From positions 1 to 64,000 of the forward strand of contig JAPLDA010000009.1 in NCBI GenBank assembly GCA_026391945.1: a DNA stretch of 64,000 nt. The letters are read 5' to 3'. The notes below the pieces were generated by a model. That model was not told the origin of the DNA, searched no databases, and was given only the letters and a program-made list of their open reading frames with translations. Origin of the DNA: Bacteroidota bacterium. Its GTDB lineage: Bacteria > Bacteroidota > Bacteroidia > AKYH767-A > 2013-40CM-41-45. Position numbers and translations under genes: made by a program. Positions 29,614 through 39,076 of the stretch are shown piece after piece (position 1 is the stretch's first letter; every line of letters begins with the position of its first letter).

Positions 29614-32600
29614 TTACTTTGAGAAAGCCGGTAAAGAGATAAAGAAAACTGTGCCTTCCCCAGCAATGGTTTCGAACCAGATTTTTCCTCCGGAATTTTC
29701 GACGATGCTTTTCACCATCGATAATCCCAATCCCATTCCTCCGGATTTTGTTGTAAAACTTGGAGTGAAAATGCGGCTTACCTGTTCGAGCGGAATTCCT
29801 TCTCCGTTGTCGCTGATGGAAACAATGAAATCTTCCTGTCCGGTTGCAACGGATACATGAATGACTCCCTTTTTATCAGAAGGAATTGCCTGAGTCGAAT
29901 TTTTGAGAAGATTTGAAAATACCCGGCTCAACTGATCTTTATCGGCATACACAAATTTTTCCTTTCCGGGAGAGGCAAAGGTGATGGTTGATCCCGGGAG
30001 TTCTTTGAAAAGAGCAATGGTTGAACGGAGAATTTTATCAAGATCTGTTTTTTCTTTTTTAGCCACCGGCATCTGTGCAAAGTTTGAAAACTCTGCCGCG
30101 ATGTTCGACAACGTGTCAATCTGTTCCACCAATGTATGTGAAATCCGTTCGAAGATTTCATCGAGCAACGGACTTTTTTCCAGCCAGGCTTTCTGAAGAT
30201 GCTGAACGGAAAGTTTCATCGGTGTCAACGGGTTTTTGATTTCATGTGCTACCTGTTTGGCCATTTCACGCCAGGCACTTTCCCGTTCGCTGCGTGCGAG
30301 TTTCTCCGCGCTGGCAGCCAGTTCATCAATCATCCGGTTGTATTCATTCACGAGTTGCCCGATCTCATCCTGCCTGCTGTACTCGATCATTTCGTTTTTT
30401 CTTCCAAGCCTGATGTTGCTGAGTTTTTCCTGTATCAGCGACAACGGCTGTGTTATGCGGGAAGAAATAAAAAGTGTCGCCAGCACGGCCAGCGCAAACA
30501 AAAGAATGTATATGTTGATCAAAGCCGAAAGAAAACTGGATATTTCCCGGTTCAATTCATTTTGTTTTTCAAAATAAGGTAAATGAAGGTAGCCGATCAT
30601 TTTTCCCTGGCGGTTCCTGAGCGGTTCATAAGCGGCGATGTAATTCAGGTTCCCGATGCTTTCGGGATGAACATATTTGGTTCTTCCTTTTTCATGGACT
30701 TCAAACAATGCTTCCGGGTTCATCTTCTGCGAAATAATTCCCTGGTCGAAAATTTTCGGCTGCGAAGAATAACAAAGATTTCCTTCCGGGCTGAAGAGGT
30801 TGAAATCGGCATCCGTGATTCCGGAAATGCGGATCAGGGAAGCCTGTTGCTCTTCATTCATCCGTTGCGTGAGTGCCGGAACATCTCCCAGGTCTTTTTC
30901 CATCAAAGCAAGCAGGGAACTTATTTTTTCACTGATGCTTTCATCCATGTTTACATCGTATTTATGTGTGATGTAATAAACGGTTCCGCTTCCAATGAGA
31001 ATGAAGGATAAAACCACAAGCAATAACACCGATGACTGGATTCGCCGCGTCAGGTTCCAGTGATTCCTGTTTTGCCGCTGAAACATCCTCCACACAAAAT
31101 AAAAAACCAGGAAGAACAAAGAGAACATACTGAACAGGTACGAAAACAACGTAAACAAAAGGAGGATGCTCTCATAGCTTTTGCTCACCACGACAAACGA
31201 TTTGTCGCCGATGCGGTGAACCAGGTGATTGTATCCATCGAGATCCCTGGAGGTGTATTCCTGCGGCGATGGTTTGAAAGCGCCCGCTGAGAAATAGTAA
31301 GCGAATGTTCCGCTTTGATTGAGTAAAGAATCGTTCCTGTAACGGGCATACGAATATTTGTACAGATCCTTGTTGAAGGCAACCTTGCGGCTTACAAACA
31401 GTTCAGGAAAACCAACGTCCGTCTGGAAAAGTTTCGGGGTGAGAACTATAACAATGAACCCGGCATTGGATTCTGTCCGGTTGTTATCCGGAATTGAAAT
31501 GACAGACCAATATTCCTGCTGGCCGGATTCATTTCCTAAAAAGAATAAATGAGGCGAATGATCATCCGGTTCATCCATCCTGTTTCTCAAAGAGTCAAGT
31601 GAAAATTTGGTGTGAAGTGAATCGAAAGGAGATCCGTTTTTATCAAAACAATGGATGCCGGTGTTAAACTTACTCCAGTAACCGGTAAAATAAAACTGCA
31701 TGAGCCGTTTGCTTACCTGTTCACGCACATGGATGGTGTCTTTGAAATGACGCTGGATATTCGGGTCATGAATGATTTTGATGCCGAGGTCTTCGAATAA
31801 ATATTCAGCAAGCTGATCCTGCCCGGTTTCGATTTTCTGTATGAGCAGCTTCCTGTTTTCCTTTTCTTTTTTATCATTCAGTTTCCAGATGACTCCTGAA
31901 GAATAAACTGCAAACAGCACGGTGATGAACAAAAGGTAATTCAGGGTGATGATTTTCTCTTCTTTGTTTTCCCGGATGATCAATGCCACCAGCATGGCTG
32001 TGGTTACTGCAAGTAAAACCGGACTGAACATAGGGGCTTCAGAACGTATCAACCCGAAATAAATCAGTGCAAAAATGGTTGCGGCAATCACGAGTTCTGT
32101 CAAGAAAGTTTTAACCGGGATTAACATAAACAGCCGTTGCCGGAATGCAAAAACAATCAGGAAAAATGACCAGAGAAGGATGGCAATCACCAGGAAACCG
32201 ACAACACTATAGCCATCCATTCCAAACAAATTGCCGACATCGAATGAAATTTTTGAATTCACCACCAGCCCGCTTACCAGGTTATTCAGCGGTAACGTGA
32301 GGAGGAAAATAAAAAGGAGGCTGCCGGTTTGAATCGATTGGGAGATGAATCGGCTTCCTGCCGGAAAGTTCCTGTTTCCGAATGACGAATAAAAAATTCC
32401 GGAAAAGCATAACAGGATCAGCGAGTTGATGATCAAATCTCCGAGTGAGTTAAAATAAAATGAGCTTGCGTAAAATTGCGGACTGAATAACGGCGTCGAA
32501 TAAAATTCATCCGGTATCCGCAGGCTGATCATCACTCCGCGCAAAATCACCACGGCGACCATGAACAGGAAAAGCAGCCACGAAGAAATTCCTGAAAGTA

Positions 32601-33282
32601 TTTTCCCTGTGAAAAAAAAGGCCACCAACACCAGCATCACCGAAACGAGGTAAAGCCAGCTTTTCAGGTCAGTGCCTGCGGGACTGCCCGGCATATTCGT
32701 GAACCTGGCGGAAAACAAGGGCCGGCCATCGCCGGAATGTATGGTGTATGAATCCGGTACTTTCCCGTTTCCGGGTTCAGTACCCGGCGGCAGTTCCAGC
32801 CGGGGATTGAAGCGGTTCACAAGGTACTGGTTTTCGTACGTATATTCTTTCCTGATCAGCAGCAGCCCGATCATTTCATTGGTTCCATTTCTGCCGGTAA
32901 AAATTTCATACCACCCGTTGTTCAGGTGTACCAGCGAACGATTCCTGCACGTATCAGCGAGGCGGCTGGTGATGTCGGTTTCGTTGTCGGACCACTTCAC
33001 AATTTTTTCATTCACGAGATAAAAAAAACTGAAACCAAAATCCTGGAAGCCCTGGTGAATAAAGTAATGATGGAAGACACTGTCGGATGAAATGACGGCT
33101 GCTCCTTCCATCGCCTGCTCCATTTTAATTTCCAGGTGACGGAGATTTTTTTCTGCGATGGAAACATATTTTTCCGGCCCCGGCTGGCGATGCTGAATCA
33201 CCTCGGTTATGAGAACGAGGATGATTGCCGTCAGTAAGAGAAGAGCCGGTAACCGGAACGATGCCTGGAATTTTCTTTTCAC
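29614..33282 (-). CDS. Large membrane sensor histidine kinase with HAMP domain
   Basis: The protein has 1,222 residues from a GTG at 33282. An N-terminal membrane anchor and extracytoplasmic region are followed by about ten hydrophobic helices between residues 205 and 470, a second sensor region, and a helix before the HAMP segment (FISSRITQPLSLIQEKLSNI). HisKA (near residue 995) carries the phospho-acceptor histidine (VAHEIKNPLTPMKLSVQHLQ). The HATPase domain has the N, G1 and G2 boxes (LLKNSTQAIP, SDNGEGIP, GGMGLGLSMVKSI). NtrY-like in its kinase core. No response regulator gene is adjacent. The stimulus is unknown. Confidence 0.9.
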   Translation of the reverse strand: MKRKFQASFRLPALLLLTAIILVLITEVIQHRQPGPEKYVSIAEKNLRHLEIKMEQAMEGAAVISSDSVFHHYFIHQGFQDFGFSFFYLVNEKIVKWSDNETDITSRLADTCRNRSLVHLNNGWYEIFTGRNGTNEMIGLLLIRKEYTYENQYLVNRFNPRLELPPGTEPGNGKVPDSYTIHSGDGRPLFSARFTNMPGSPAGTDLKSWLYLVSVMLVLVAFFFTGKILSGISSWLLFLFMVAVVILRGVMISLRIPDEFYSTPLFSPQFYASSFYFNSLGDLIINSLILLCFSGIFYSSFGNRNFPAGSRFISQSIQTGSLLFIFLLTLPLNNLVSGLVVNSKISFDVGNLFGMDGYSVVGFLVIAILLWSFFLIVFAFRQRLFMLIPVKTFLTELVIAATIFALIYFGLIRSEAPMFSPVLLAVTTAMLVALIIRENKEEKIITLNYLLFITVLFAVYSSGVIWKLNDKKEKENRKLLIQKIETGQDQLAEYLFEDLGIKIIHDPNIQRHFKDTIHVREQVSKRLMQFYFTGYWSKFNTGIHCFDKNGSPFDSLHTKFSLDSLRNRMDEPDDHSPHLFFLGNESGQQEYWSVISIPDNNRTESNAGFIVIVLTPKLFQTDVGFPELFVSRKVAFNKDLYKYSYARYRNDSLLNQSGTFAYYFSAGAFKPSPQEYTSRDLDGYNHLVHRIGDKSFVVVSKSYESILLLFTLFSYLFSMFSLFFLVFYFVWRMFQRQNRNHWNLTRRIQSSVLLLVVLSFILIGSGTVYYITHKYDVNMDESISEKISSLLALMEKDLGDVPALTQRMNEEQQASLIRISGITDADFNLFSPEGNLCYSSQPKIFDQGIISQKMNPEALFEVHEKGRTKYVHPESIGNLNYIAAYEPLRNRQGKMIGYLHLPYFEKQNELNREISSFLSALINIYILLFALAVLATLFISSRITQPLSLIQEKLSNIRLGRKNEMIEYSRQDEIGQLVNEYNRMIDELAASAEKLARSERESAWREMAKQVAHEIKNPLTPMKLSVQHLQKAWLEKSPLLDEIFERISHTLVEQIDTLSNIAAEFSNFAQMPVAKKEKTDLDKILRSTIALFKELPGSTITFASPGKEKFVYADKDQLSRVFSNLLKNSTQAIPSDKKGVIHVSVATGQEDFIVSISDNGEGIPLEQVSRIFTPSFTTKSGGMGLGLSMVKSIVENSGGKIWFETIAGEGTVFFISLPAFSK

Positions 33283-33314
33283 CTCGGAGTGTTCTTTTTA
33301 AAAAATCAGCAAGA

Positions 33315-33337
33315 TAAATTTGATGGTATCAAAACTA
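33315..33337. promoter_or_regulatory. Divergent -7 boxes between sensor kinase and MBOAT genes
   Basis: TAAATTTG at 33315-33322 (plus) and TAGTTTTG on the minus strand at 33330-33337 both match TAnnTTTG exactly. They face the MBOAT gene (start 33369) and the kinase gene (start 33282). The -33 boxes are less clear (T-rich only). Confidence 0.4.
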
Positions 33338-33368
33338 TTCATTTTTTTACAAGCAATTCCGCAAAACT

Positions 33369-34781
33369 ATGTTATTCAATTCACCGGCATTTTTACTTTT
33401 CTTCCCGGTTGTGACCATCCTTTATTTTTTGTTTCCCCATGCCTTTCGCTGGATGCTGTTGCTGGCTGCGAGTTGTTTTTTTTATATGTTTTTCAAACCC
33501 GTTTACATCCTGATCCTTTTTTTTACGATCGCTGTTGATTATTCAGCAGGCATCCTGATTGAATCGGGCAAGACAAACCGGGATAAGAAACGATGGCTGA
33601 TTGCAAGTATTGTAGCCAACGTGGGCGTTCTCGCCTTTTTTAAATACTATCATTTCCTCGATGATAATATTTCAGCATTCTTTCATCTTGCCGGAACAGG
33701 TTTACATTTTCCGGCTCTTGACATCATTCTTCCGATCGGGCTTAGCTTCCATACGTTCCAGGCGATGAGTTACACGATTGAAGTGTACCGTGGAAGGCAG
33801 AAAGCAGAAAGGCATTTGGGTATCTATGCTCTGTACGTGATGTTTTATCCGCAGTTGGTCGCCGGGCCGATTGAACGTCCGCAGCATTTGCTTCCGCAAT
33901 TCAAAGCAGTTCATACGTTTGATTATGATCGCGTGAGCAGCGGTTTACGGAGAATGTTGTGGGGCCTGTTTAAAAAGATGGTGATTGCCGACCGCCTATC
34001 ATTTTATGTCTCCATTGTGTATGGAAACCCGCACAGCTATTCCGGTTTCCCTTTAATCTGGTCGACACTTTTTTTCTCCGTCCAGATTTATTGCGACTTC
34101 TCCGGTTATTGCGACATTGCTTTGGGTGCTGCAAAGGTGATGGGATTTCAGCTCATGGAAAATTTCAGCTTCCCTTATTTTTCTTCCTCCTTCCGTGAGT
34201 TCTGGAAACGCTGGCACATTTCTCTTTCTTCCTGGTTTGCTGATTATCTCTATGTTCCTTTGGGTGGAAATCAAAAAGGAAAAATAAAATGGATGAGAAA
34301 CATCCTCGTGGTATTTGCCGTGAGCGGCTTGTGGCATGGAGCGTCTTGGACGTTTGTCATCTGGGGACTCCTGCATGCGGTTTATCTTCTTGCTGAGCGG
34401 CTGTTTTTCAGAGAACGGAAAAGAGATTTTAACTGGTTCAGTATGGTATCCGTATTTTCCTGCGTGACGGTCGCATGGATTTTTTTCCGTGCACAGACAG
34501 TCAACGATGCCATCTATATTCTCACTCATTTATTCTCTTTTGAAAACTACAACATCATCGGCGTTCCGGTGGTGAGCACCTTTTCATTCATCCTGAATTT
34601 TACAGCGATTGCCTGCATCTTTCTTTCGGATGCATTCCTGTTCAGCAGGCTCAGCGAAAAAATAAGACTTTCTTTTCCGGGCGCAACCGGTTATGCATAC
34701 ATCACCAATGCTTTGATGATCATTGCACTGGTTTTGTTTGGTGTTTTTGAGCAACAGTCGTTCATCTATTTTCAATTCTGA
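33369..34781 (+). CDS. MBOAT family O-acyltransferase (AlgI-like)
   Basis: The protein has 470 residues and about 11 hydrophobic helices. The family signature region includes LPIGLSFHTFQAMSYTIEVY, YPQLVAGPIERPQHL and the active-site histidine element VSGLWHGASWTFVIWG. An RFWKRWH-like REFWKRWHISLSSWFADYLY is present. It probably transfers acetyl or other acyl groups across the inner membrane to a polysaccharide or other envelope substrate. It is followed 4 bp later by an SGNH-like gene, a typical partner. Confidence 0.92.
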   Translation: MLFNSPAFLLFFPVVTILYFLFPHAFRWMLLLAASCFFYMFFKPVYILILFFTIAVDYSAGILIESGKTNRDKKRWLIASIVANVGVLAFFKYYHFLDDNISAFFHLAGTGLHFPALDIILPIGLSFHTFQAMSYTIEVYRGRQKAERHLGIYALYVMFYPQLVAGPIERPQHLLPQFKAVHTFDYDRVSSGLRRMLWGLFKKMVIADRLSFYVSIVYGNPHSYSGFPLIWSTLFFSVQIYCDFSGYCDIALGAAKVMGFQLMENFSFPYFSSSFREFWKRWHISLSSWFADYLYVPLGGNQKGKIKWMRNILVVFAVSGLWHGASWTFVIWGLLHAVYLLAERLFFRERKRDFNWFSMVSVFSCVTVAWIFFRAQTVNDAIYILTHLFSFENYNIIGVPVVSTFSFILNFTAIACIFLSDAFLFSRLSEKIRLSFPGATGYAYITNALMIIALVLFGVFEQQSFIYFQF

Positions 34782-34785
34782 CGAC

Positions 34786-35736
34786 ATGAATAAAGTGCTG
34801 AAACTTTTTACAGAGATATTCCTGTTGCTGATGGCAGGCCTGGTGGTTTTTCTCTTGCTCGAAAAAAAATATGCGTCCTGTGAAACCAATGCAGATCTCC
34901 TCATGGCGAAATTCAACAGAACCTGTTCCACTTCAAACATGCTGTTGCTTGGAAATTCACATACGCTTCCCCTTGAAGTGACTATGAAAACCTCTTCAGG
35001 AAAGGAAATCTGCTCGTTCACAGCCAGGGGAATGGATTTATTCTGGTCTTGTGTACTGCTGAAGAAGTACATTCATAAAATTCCCAACCTCGAACTCATC
35101 CTCGTGGGAGTGGATGATGAGCTGCTTGGTTTCAACCAGGCGTGGTTTTACCAGGAATACGTGAACCGTTCCCTCTATCGCTATACAGATACACTGTACC
35201 ACGATAACCTCATGAACCGCTTTCTTGCTTCCAGCAATTTTTTCCGTTCCAACCGCGACCTTACTTTTTTATGGCGGGGAGAAGCAAGCCATTCTGAAAA
35301 AGAAACCGTTCTGCCATTGGAAAGTACAGGAGGACTGTCGTTGGAAAATTGCCTGGGCCGGGCGAAAGAACTTTCGGAATACCGGTTTACCAAGAAACTG
35401 TTGCCGGAAAACATCGGGATTCTTCAGTCGATGATTGACTTGGCAGCGCAGCACGGAAAAAAAATTATTTTTTTTACCACGCCTAAGTCGGCCTGTTTTA
35501 TTGAAAAGAGAAATCATGAAAATGCTGATCTTGCTCATTCCGCAATGGATTCATTGTTCAGAGCAAACAGAATTTTTTATGTTGATTTTTCAAGGACAAA
35601 AAATTTCAGGGATGATTTTTTTGCTGATGCTGATCACCTGAACCAAACCGGAGCAAAGATTCTGTTGAAGGAGCTCGATTCACTCATTGAAATAAAAACC
35701 GGGAAGCATTATTTCAGTTCAGCAGTTTCCCGATAA
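34786..35736 (+). CDS. Membrane-anchored SGNH-like protein, probable partner of the MBOAT enzyme
   Basis: I start at the ATG at 34786 (MNKVLKLFTEIFLLLMAGLV, one membrane anchor) instead of the frame start at 34723, which lies inside the MBOAT gene. It is 316 residues long. Block I is LLLGNSHTLPLE (the Ser of GNS); block V at the end is ADADHLNQTGAKIL with the Asp-x-x-His dyad. This is the SGNH/AlgX-like layout of the periplasmic acyltransferase that receives acyl groups from an MBOAT channel. The 3' end overlaps the convergent purN end by 23 bp. Confidence 0.75.
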   Translation: MNKVLKLFTEIFLLLMAGLVVFLLLEKKYASCETNADLLMAKFNRTCSTSNMLLLGNSHTLPLEVTMKTSSGKEICSFTARGMDLFWSCVLLKKYIHKIPNLELILVGVDDELLGFNQAWFYQEYVNRSLYRYTDTLYHDNLMNRFLASSNFFRSNRDLTFLWRGEASHSEKETVLPLESTGGLSLENCLGRAKELSEYRFTKKLLPENIGILQSMIDLAAQHGKKIIFFTTPKSACFIEKRNHENADLAHSAMDSLFRANRIFYVDFSRTKNFRDDFFADADHLNQTGAKILLKELDSLIEIKTGKHYFSSAVSR

Positions 35737-36289
35737 CGGAAGGCAAGTACCGGTATTCCAGCTCATGGATTTTTTCGGCCAGTGAACCGGCTGTTTCATT
35801 TTTGCTGACATGGCAGGCCGCCTGGAAAATGATTTCTCCTTCATCAAATTTTTCATTCACGTAATGGATGGTGATTCCCGAAAGAATGCTTCCGGAATCA
35901 ATCACCGACTGGTGAACATGTTTTCCGAAGAACCCTTTGCCGCCAAAGCCTGGAAGCAAAGCCGGGTGAATGTTGATGATTTTATTTTGAAATAAGCGGA
36001 CCAGTTTTTCCGGTACCAGCCAGAGAAAACCGGCCAGTACAACAAGATCAATGTTGTTTTCAATCAGCATGTTTAACACTTCATCTGAGTCATAAAAATT
36101 TTTCCGGTCGAACACCATGCTACGAACGTCATACTTTTTAGCACGGTCAATCACACCGGCCATGGGATTATGAGTGAGAACCAATGCTACCGTTGCCAGC
36201 CCGGATCCGGAAAAATAACGGATGATGTTCTCCGCATTCGTTCCTGAACCTGAAGCCAATATGGCAATTTTTTTTACGGACGTCTTCAC
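35714..36289 (-). CDS. purN: Phosphoribosylglycinamide formyltransferase
   Basis: The protein has 191 residues from a GTG at 36289. N10-formyl-THF-dependent formylation of GAR in purine synthesis is expected. The 5'-phosphate loop is ASGSGTNAENIIRYF. Catalytic Asn, His and Asp are visible in NIHPALLPGFGGKGFFG, ITIHYVNEKFDEGEI and the HxxV region VHQSVIDSGS. Length fits the single-domain bacterial enzyme. It converges on the SGNH gene with a short overlap. Confidence 0.95.
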   Translation of the reverse strand: MKTSVKKIAILASGSGTNAENIIRYFSGSGLATVALVLTHNPMAGVIDRAKKYDVRSMVFDRKNFYDSDEVLNMLIENNIDLVVLAGFLWLVPEKLVRLFQNKIINIHPALLPGFGGKGFFGKHVHQSVIDSGSILSGITIHYVNEKFDEGEIIFQAACHVSKNETAGSLAEKIHELEYRYLPSVIGKLLN

Positions 36290-36360
36290 GGATCAAAAGT
36301 ACATGAAACAAAGTGGAATGGAAGTTTTCAACAAGATATTTTTACACTGTAAAATTTTGC

Positions 36361-36368
36361 TACTTTGC
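36361..36368 (+). promoter_or_regulatory. Candidate -7 element of the phosphate transport operon
   Basis: TACTTTGC resembles the Bacteroidetes -7 box with one base fewer in the spacer. A T-rich stretch (TATTTTTA) lies about 20 bp upstream at the -33 position. It is 32 bp before the ATG of the DUF47 gene. Confidence 0.35.
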
Positions 36369-36399
36369 CTGCACTTAAAAAAAATTACACGAAACAATT

Positions 36400-37047
36400 A
36401 TGTCAGCAAACTCCATCTTTCAGTACTTCGTTCCCAAAGACCGAAAATTTTATCCGCTCTTCGAGCAGGCTTCTGCCAACCTGGTTGCCATTTCAAAAAT
36501 ATTGTACGAGGCGCTTACTACGAACTCCGTTGAAAAGCGCTCTTCGTTGATCCGGGAAATTGAAAAGCTGGAACACGTAGGTGATGAAATCACGCACCAG
36601 ATTTTCCAGGAAGTAGGAACCACTTTCATTACACCTTTCGACCGGGAAGACATTCAGCAACTGGCATCTGTTCTGGACGATGTACTCGATTACATTCATG
36701 GCTCGGCAAAACGAATCGAGTTGTACAAAGTGAACCCGATTCATCCTTCCATGATTAAACTGTCAGAATTGATCATTCAATGTGCCGAAGAACTCAATGT
36801 GGCCATCGGTGGGTTGCGCAGCATGAAAAACATGATGAAGATCCGTGAAGCACTCGTCCGGATCAACAGCATCGAAAATCATGCGGACGATATTTTCGAT
36901 AATGCCGTGGCGCGTTTGTTTGAAGATGAAAAAAATGCCATCGAGATCATCAAGATCAAAGAAGTTCTTTCAGCACTCGAAACGGCGACCGACAAAGCCG
37001 AAGATGCTGCCAATGTAATCGAATCCATCATCATCAAACAATCCTGA
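36400..37047 (+). CDS. DUF47/PhoU-like regulator of phosphate transport
   Basis: The protein has 215 residues, all helical. The sequence has DUF47 features (FEQASANLVAISKILYEAL, IRKIEKLEHVGDEI-like IREIEKLEHVGDEITHQIFQ, and the second repeat HADDIFDNAVARLFEDEKNA). Such proteins bind and regulate the neighbouring Pit transporter. The pit gene follows 27 bp later, so the two form an operon. Confidence 0.92.
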   Translation: MSANSIFQYFVPKDRKFYPLFEQASANLVAISKILYEALTTNSVEKRSSLIREIEKLEHVGDEITHQIFQEVGTTFITPFDREDIQQLASVLDDVLDYIHGSAKRIELYKVNPIHPSMIKLSELIIQCAEELNVAIGGLRSMKNMMKIREALVRINSIENHADDIFDNAVARLFEDEKNAIEIIKIKEVLSALETATDKAEDAANVIESIIIKQS

Positions 37048-37074
37048 GAGTAGAATCATTTTTATCCTAAAGCT

Positions 37075-38061
37075 ATGCAGTTACTTTATCTGGTCGTCAT
37101 CCTCGCCATCCTTTTTGATTTTATCAATGGATTTCATGATGCCGCCAATTCAATCGCAACCATTGTTTCCACCAAAGTGCTTTCGCCCCTGAGTGCAGTA
37201 ATCTGGGCAGCAGCGTTTAACTTTCTTGCCTACTGGCTTTTTGAACTTCATGTAGCCGATACTGTTTCCAAATCAGTGAAACCGGAAGGGATCAACCTCA
37301 TCGTTGTGCTTTCCGGATTGATTGCCGCCATCATCTGGAACCTGGTTACCTGGTGGTATGGAATTCCTTCCAGTTCATCACATACGCTCATCGGCGGATT
37401 TGTAGGTGCAGCCATTGCCTATGCAGGATTTGAAGTGGTAAAACTTGATAAGGTGCTTCCTCCTCTTTTCTTTATTGTTCTTGCCCCGGTAATCGGGATG
37501 ACTATTTCTTACCTGATTTCATTGCTGACTTTATTCATATGCAAACGATCGCATCCTTATAAGGTAGATAAAATTTTCAGGAGGATGCAGTTGTTCTCTG
37601 CTGCTGCTTATAGTCTCGGGCATGGAGGTAACGATGCACAAAAGGTAATGGGAATCATTGGGGCGGCACTCATTGCATCCAACGTTATTCCTGACATGAA
37701 ACATTTGCCCGGCTGGGTTCCATTCGCCTGTTATTCAGCAATCGCGCTGGGAACCATTTTCGGTGGATGGAGAATTGTGAAAACCATGGGACAGAGGGTA
37801 ACCAAACTCAAACCGTTCGAAGGGTTCTCTGCTGAAACGGCCGGGGCCATCACCTTATTTACGACCGGTGCCCTTGGAGTTCCTGTCAGCACCACCCACA
37901 CCATTACAGGTGCTATCATCGGAGTGGGGGTTTCAAAACGGGTGAGTGCTGTGCACTGGGGAGTAACGGTCGAATTAATCTGGGCATGGATACTCACCAT
38001 TCCTGTTACCGCTCTTCTGGCCATGGCAGTCTTCGAGGTCATCAATATGTTTATGAAATAA
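37075..38061 (+). CDS. pit: PiT family inorganic phosphate transporter
   Basis: The protein has 328 residues and about nine membrane helices. The two inverted GANDxAN-type signatures are seen as FINGFHDAANSIATIVSTKV near the start and GHGGNDAQKVMGIIGAAL near residue 185. They form the phosphate/cation path. The VSTTHTITGAIIGVG element near the end is also family-typical. It imports phosphate by proton or sodium symport; the DUF47 partner is just upstream. Confidence 0.95.
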   Translation: MQLLYLVVILAILFDFINGFHDAANSIATIVSTKVLSPLSAVIWAAAFNFLAYWLFELHVADTVSKSVKPEGINLIVVLSGLIAAIIWNLVTWWYGIPSSSSHTLIGGFVGAAIAYAGFEVVKLDKVLPPLFFIVLAPVIGMTISYLISLLTLFICKRSHPYKVDKIFRRMQLFSAAAYSLGHGGNDAQKVMGIIGAALIASNVIPDMKHLPGWVPFACYSAIALGTIFGGWRIVKTMGQRVTKLKPFEGFSAETAGAITLFTTGALGVPVSTTHTITGAIIGVGVSKRVSAVHWGVTVELIWAWILTIPVTALLAMAVFEVINMFMK

Positions 38062-38112
38062 ATTTTTATTGGAACCTGCGATGGTTTATGCAGAAATTGT
38101 TTTTTCAACAAT

Positions 38113-38120
38113 TAATTTTG
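38113..38120 (+). promoter_or_regulatory. Candidate -7 box upstream of xdhC
   Basis: TAATTTTG matches TAnnTTTG exactly, 69 bp before the TTG start of xdhC. The -33 box is not convincing. Confidence 0.35.
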
Positions 38121-38188
38121 CAAAAAAATCATTCATCTCAATGAGTCATTTCGAATGGCGAAATTTATCTCTTTAGTTTCCCGGCATT

Positions 38189-38962
38189 TTGAAAACCATT
38201 TTTGAAAAAATATCGGAAGCACAAAAGCAACACCTCGATGTGGCGCTTTGTATTGTAGTGAATACAAAAGGGTCCACGCCGCGTGAAGCCGGTGCGAAAA
38301 TGCTGGTGTATCCGGACGGAACCATCTTCGGAACCATCGGCGGCGGAGACCTCGAAAAAAAAGTCATTGAAAGAGCTTTGCAGGTTTTAAAAAGCCGTCA
38401 GCCTTCAACCTTCAAACATGATTTGCTTCACCAGCATAACATGTGTTGCGGTGGAAGCGCGGAGATTTATATTGAGCCCATCATGAAAAAAAACAAGCTG
38501 TACATTTTTGGCGCAGGACATACCGGCCATGCCTTAGCGAAGTATGCTCTGAATTTCGAATTCGAAGTGGTGATCATCGATGACAGGAAAGAATTTCTCG
38601 ATGAAATAAAACCTGATGGAATCAATAAAATGAACATCCATTATTCGGCTGCGCTTCCTGTTCTGCCTTTTGATGAACAGACATACATCACCATCATGAC
38701 GTACAGCCATCCGTACGACCGTGATATCCTGGCGTATTGCCTGAAGAAACCTTCTGCCTACCTGGGAATGATCGGAAGCCAGCGTAAGGTGGAGATGACA
38801 AAAAAAATGTTTGAGGAAGGAATGATTGCTTCAAAAGAAGAACTGGACAAGGTTGACATGCCGATGGGAATTGACATTGGCGCGAAAGATCCTGATGAAA
38901 TTGCCATCAGCATCCTCGCAAAAATGATCGCCGTGAAAAATCATGTGCAGGTGAGTGGTTGA
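38189..38962 (+). CDS. xdhC: XdhC/CoxI family molybdenum hydroxylase maturation factor
   Basis: The protein has 257 residues. The start is a TTG at 38189 (MKTIFEKISEAQKQHL); there is no earlier in-frame ATG close by. The XdhC N-terminal domain has GSTPREAGAKMLVYPDG, TIGGGDLEKKVIERA and CCGGSAEIYIEPI. The C-terminal Rossmann domain has LYIFGAGHTGHALAKYA and YLGMIGSQRKVEM. XdhC binds sulfurated Mo cofactor and inserts it into xanthine dehydrogenase-type enzymes. The only such enzyme visible here is the Hcr-like one encoded at 43.1-46.8 kb, so it is the likely client. Confidence 0.92.
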   Translation: MKTIFEKISEAQKQHLDVALCIVVNTKGSTPREAGAKMLVYPDGTIFGTIGGGDLEKKVIERALQVLKSRQPSTFKHDLLHQHNMCCGGSAEIYIEPIMKKNKLYIFGAGHTGHALAKYALNFEFEVVIIDDRKEFLDEIKPDGINKMNIHYSAALPVLPFDEQTYITIMTYSHPYDRDILAYCLKKPSAYLGMIGSQRKVEMTKKMFEEGMIASKEELDKVDMPMGIDIGAKDPDEIAISILAKMIAVKNHVQVSG

Positions 38963-39052
38963 AGATTTTGTGAGGGAATTAAGCGCGGGAATTTTTTTTA
39001 CGAAGCATTCATTTTCATGACGTAAATCATGATGTTCCGCCATCAATCTGTA

Positions 39053-39060
39053 TATTTTTG
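39053..39060 (+). promoter_or_regulatory. Candidate -7 box of the 39077 gene
   Basis: TATTTTTG matches TAnnTTTG exactly and lies 16 bp before the ATG. No -33 box was recognised. Confidence 0.3.
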
Positions 39061-39076
39061 AGTAAACAATCATCCC

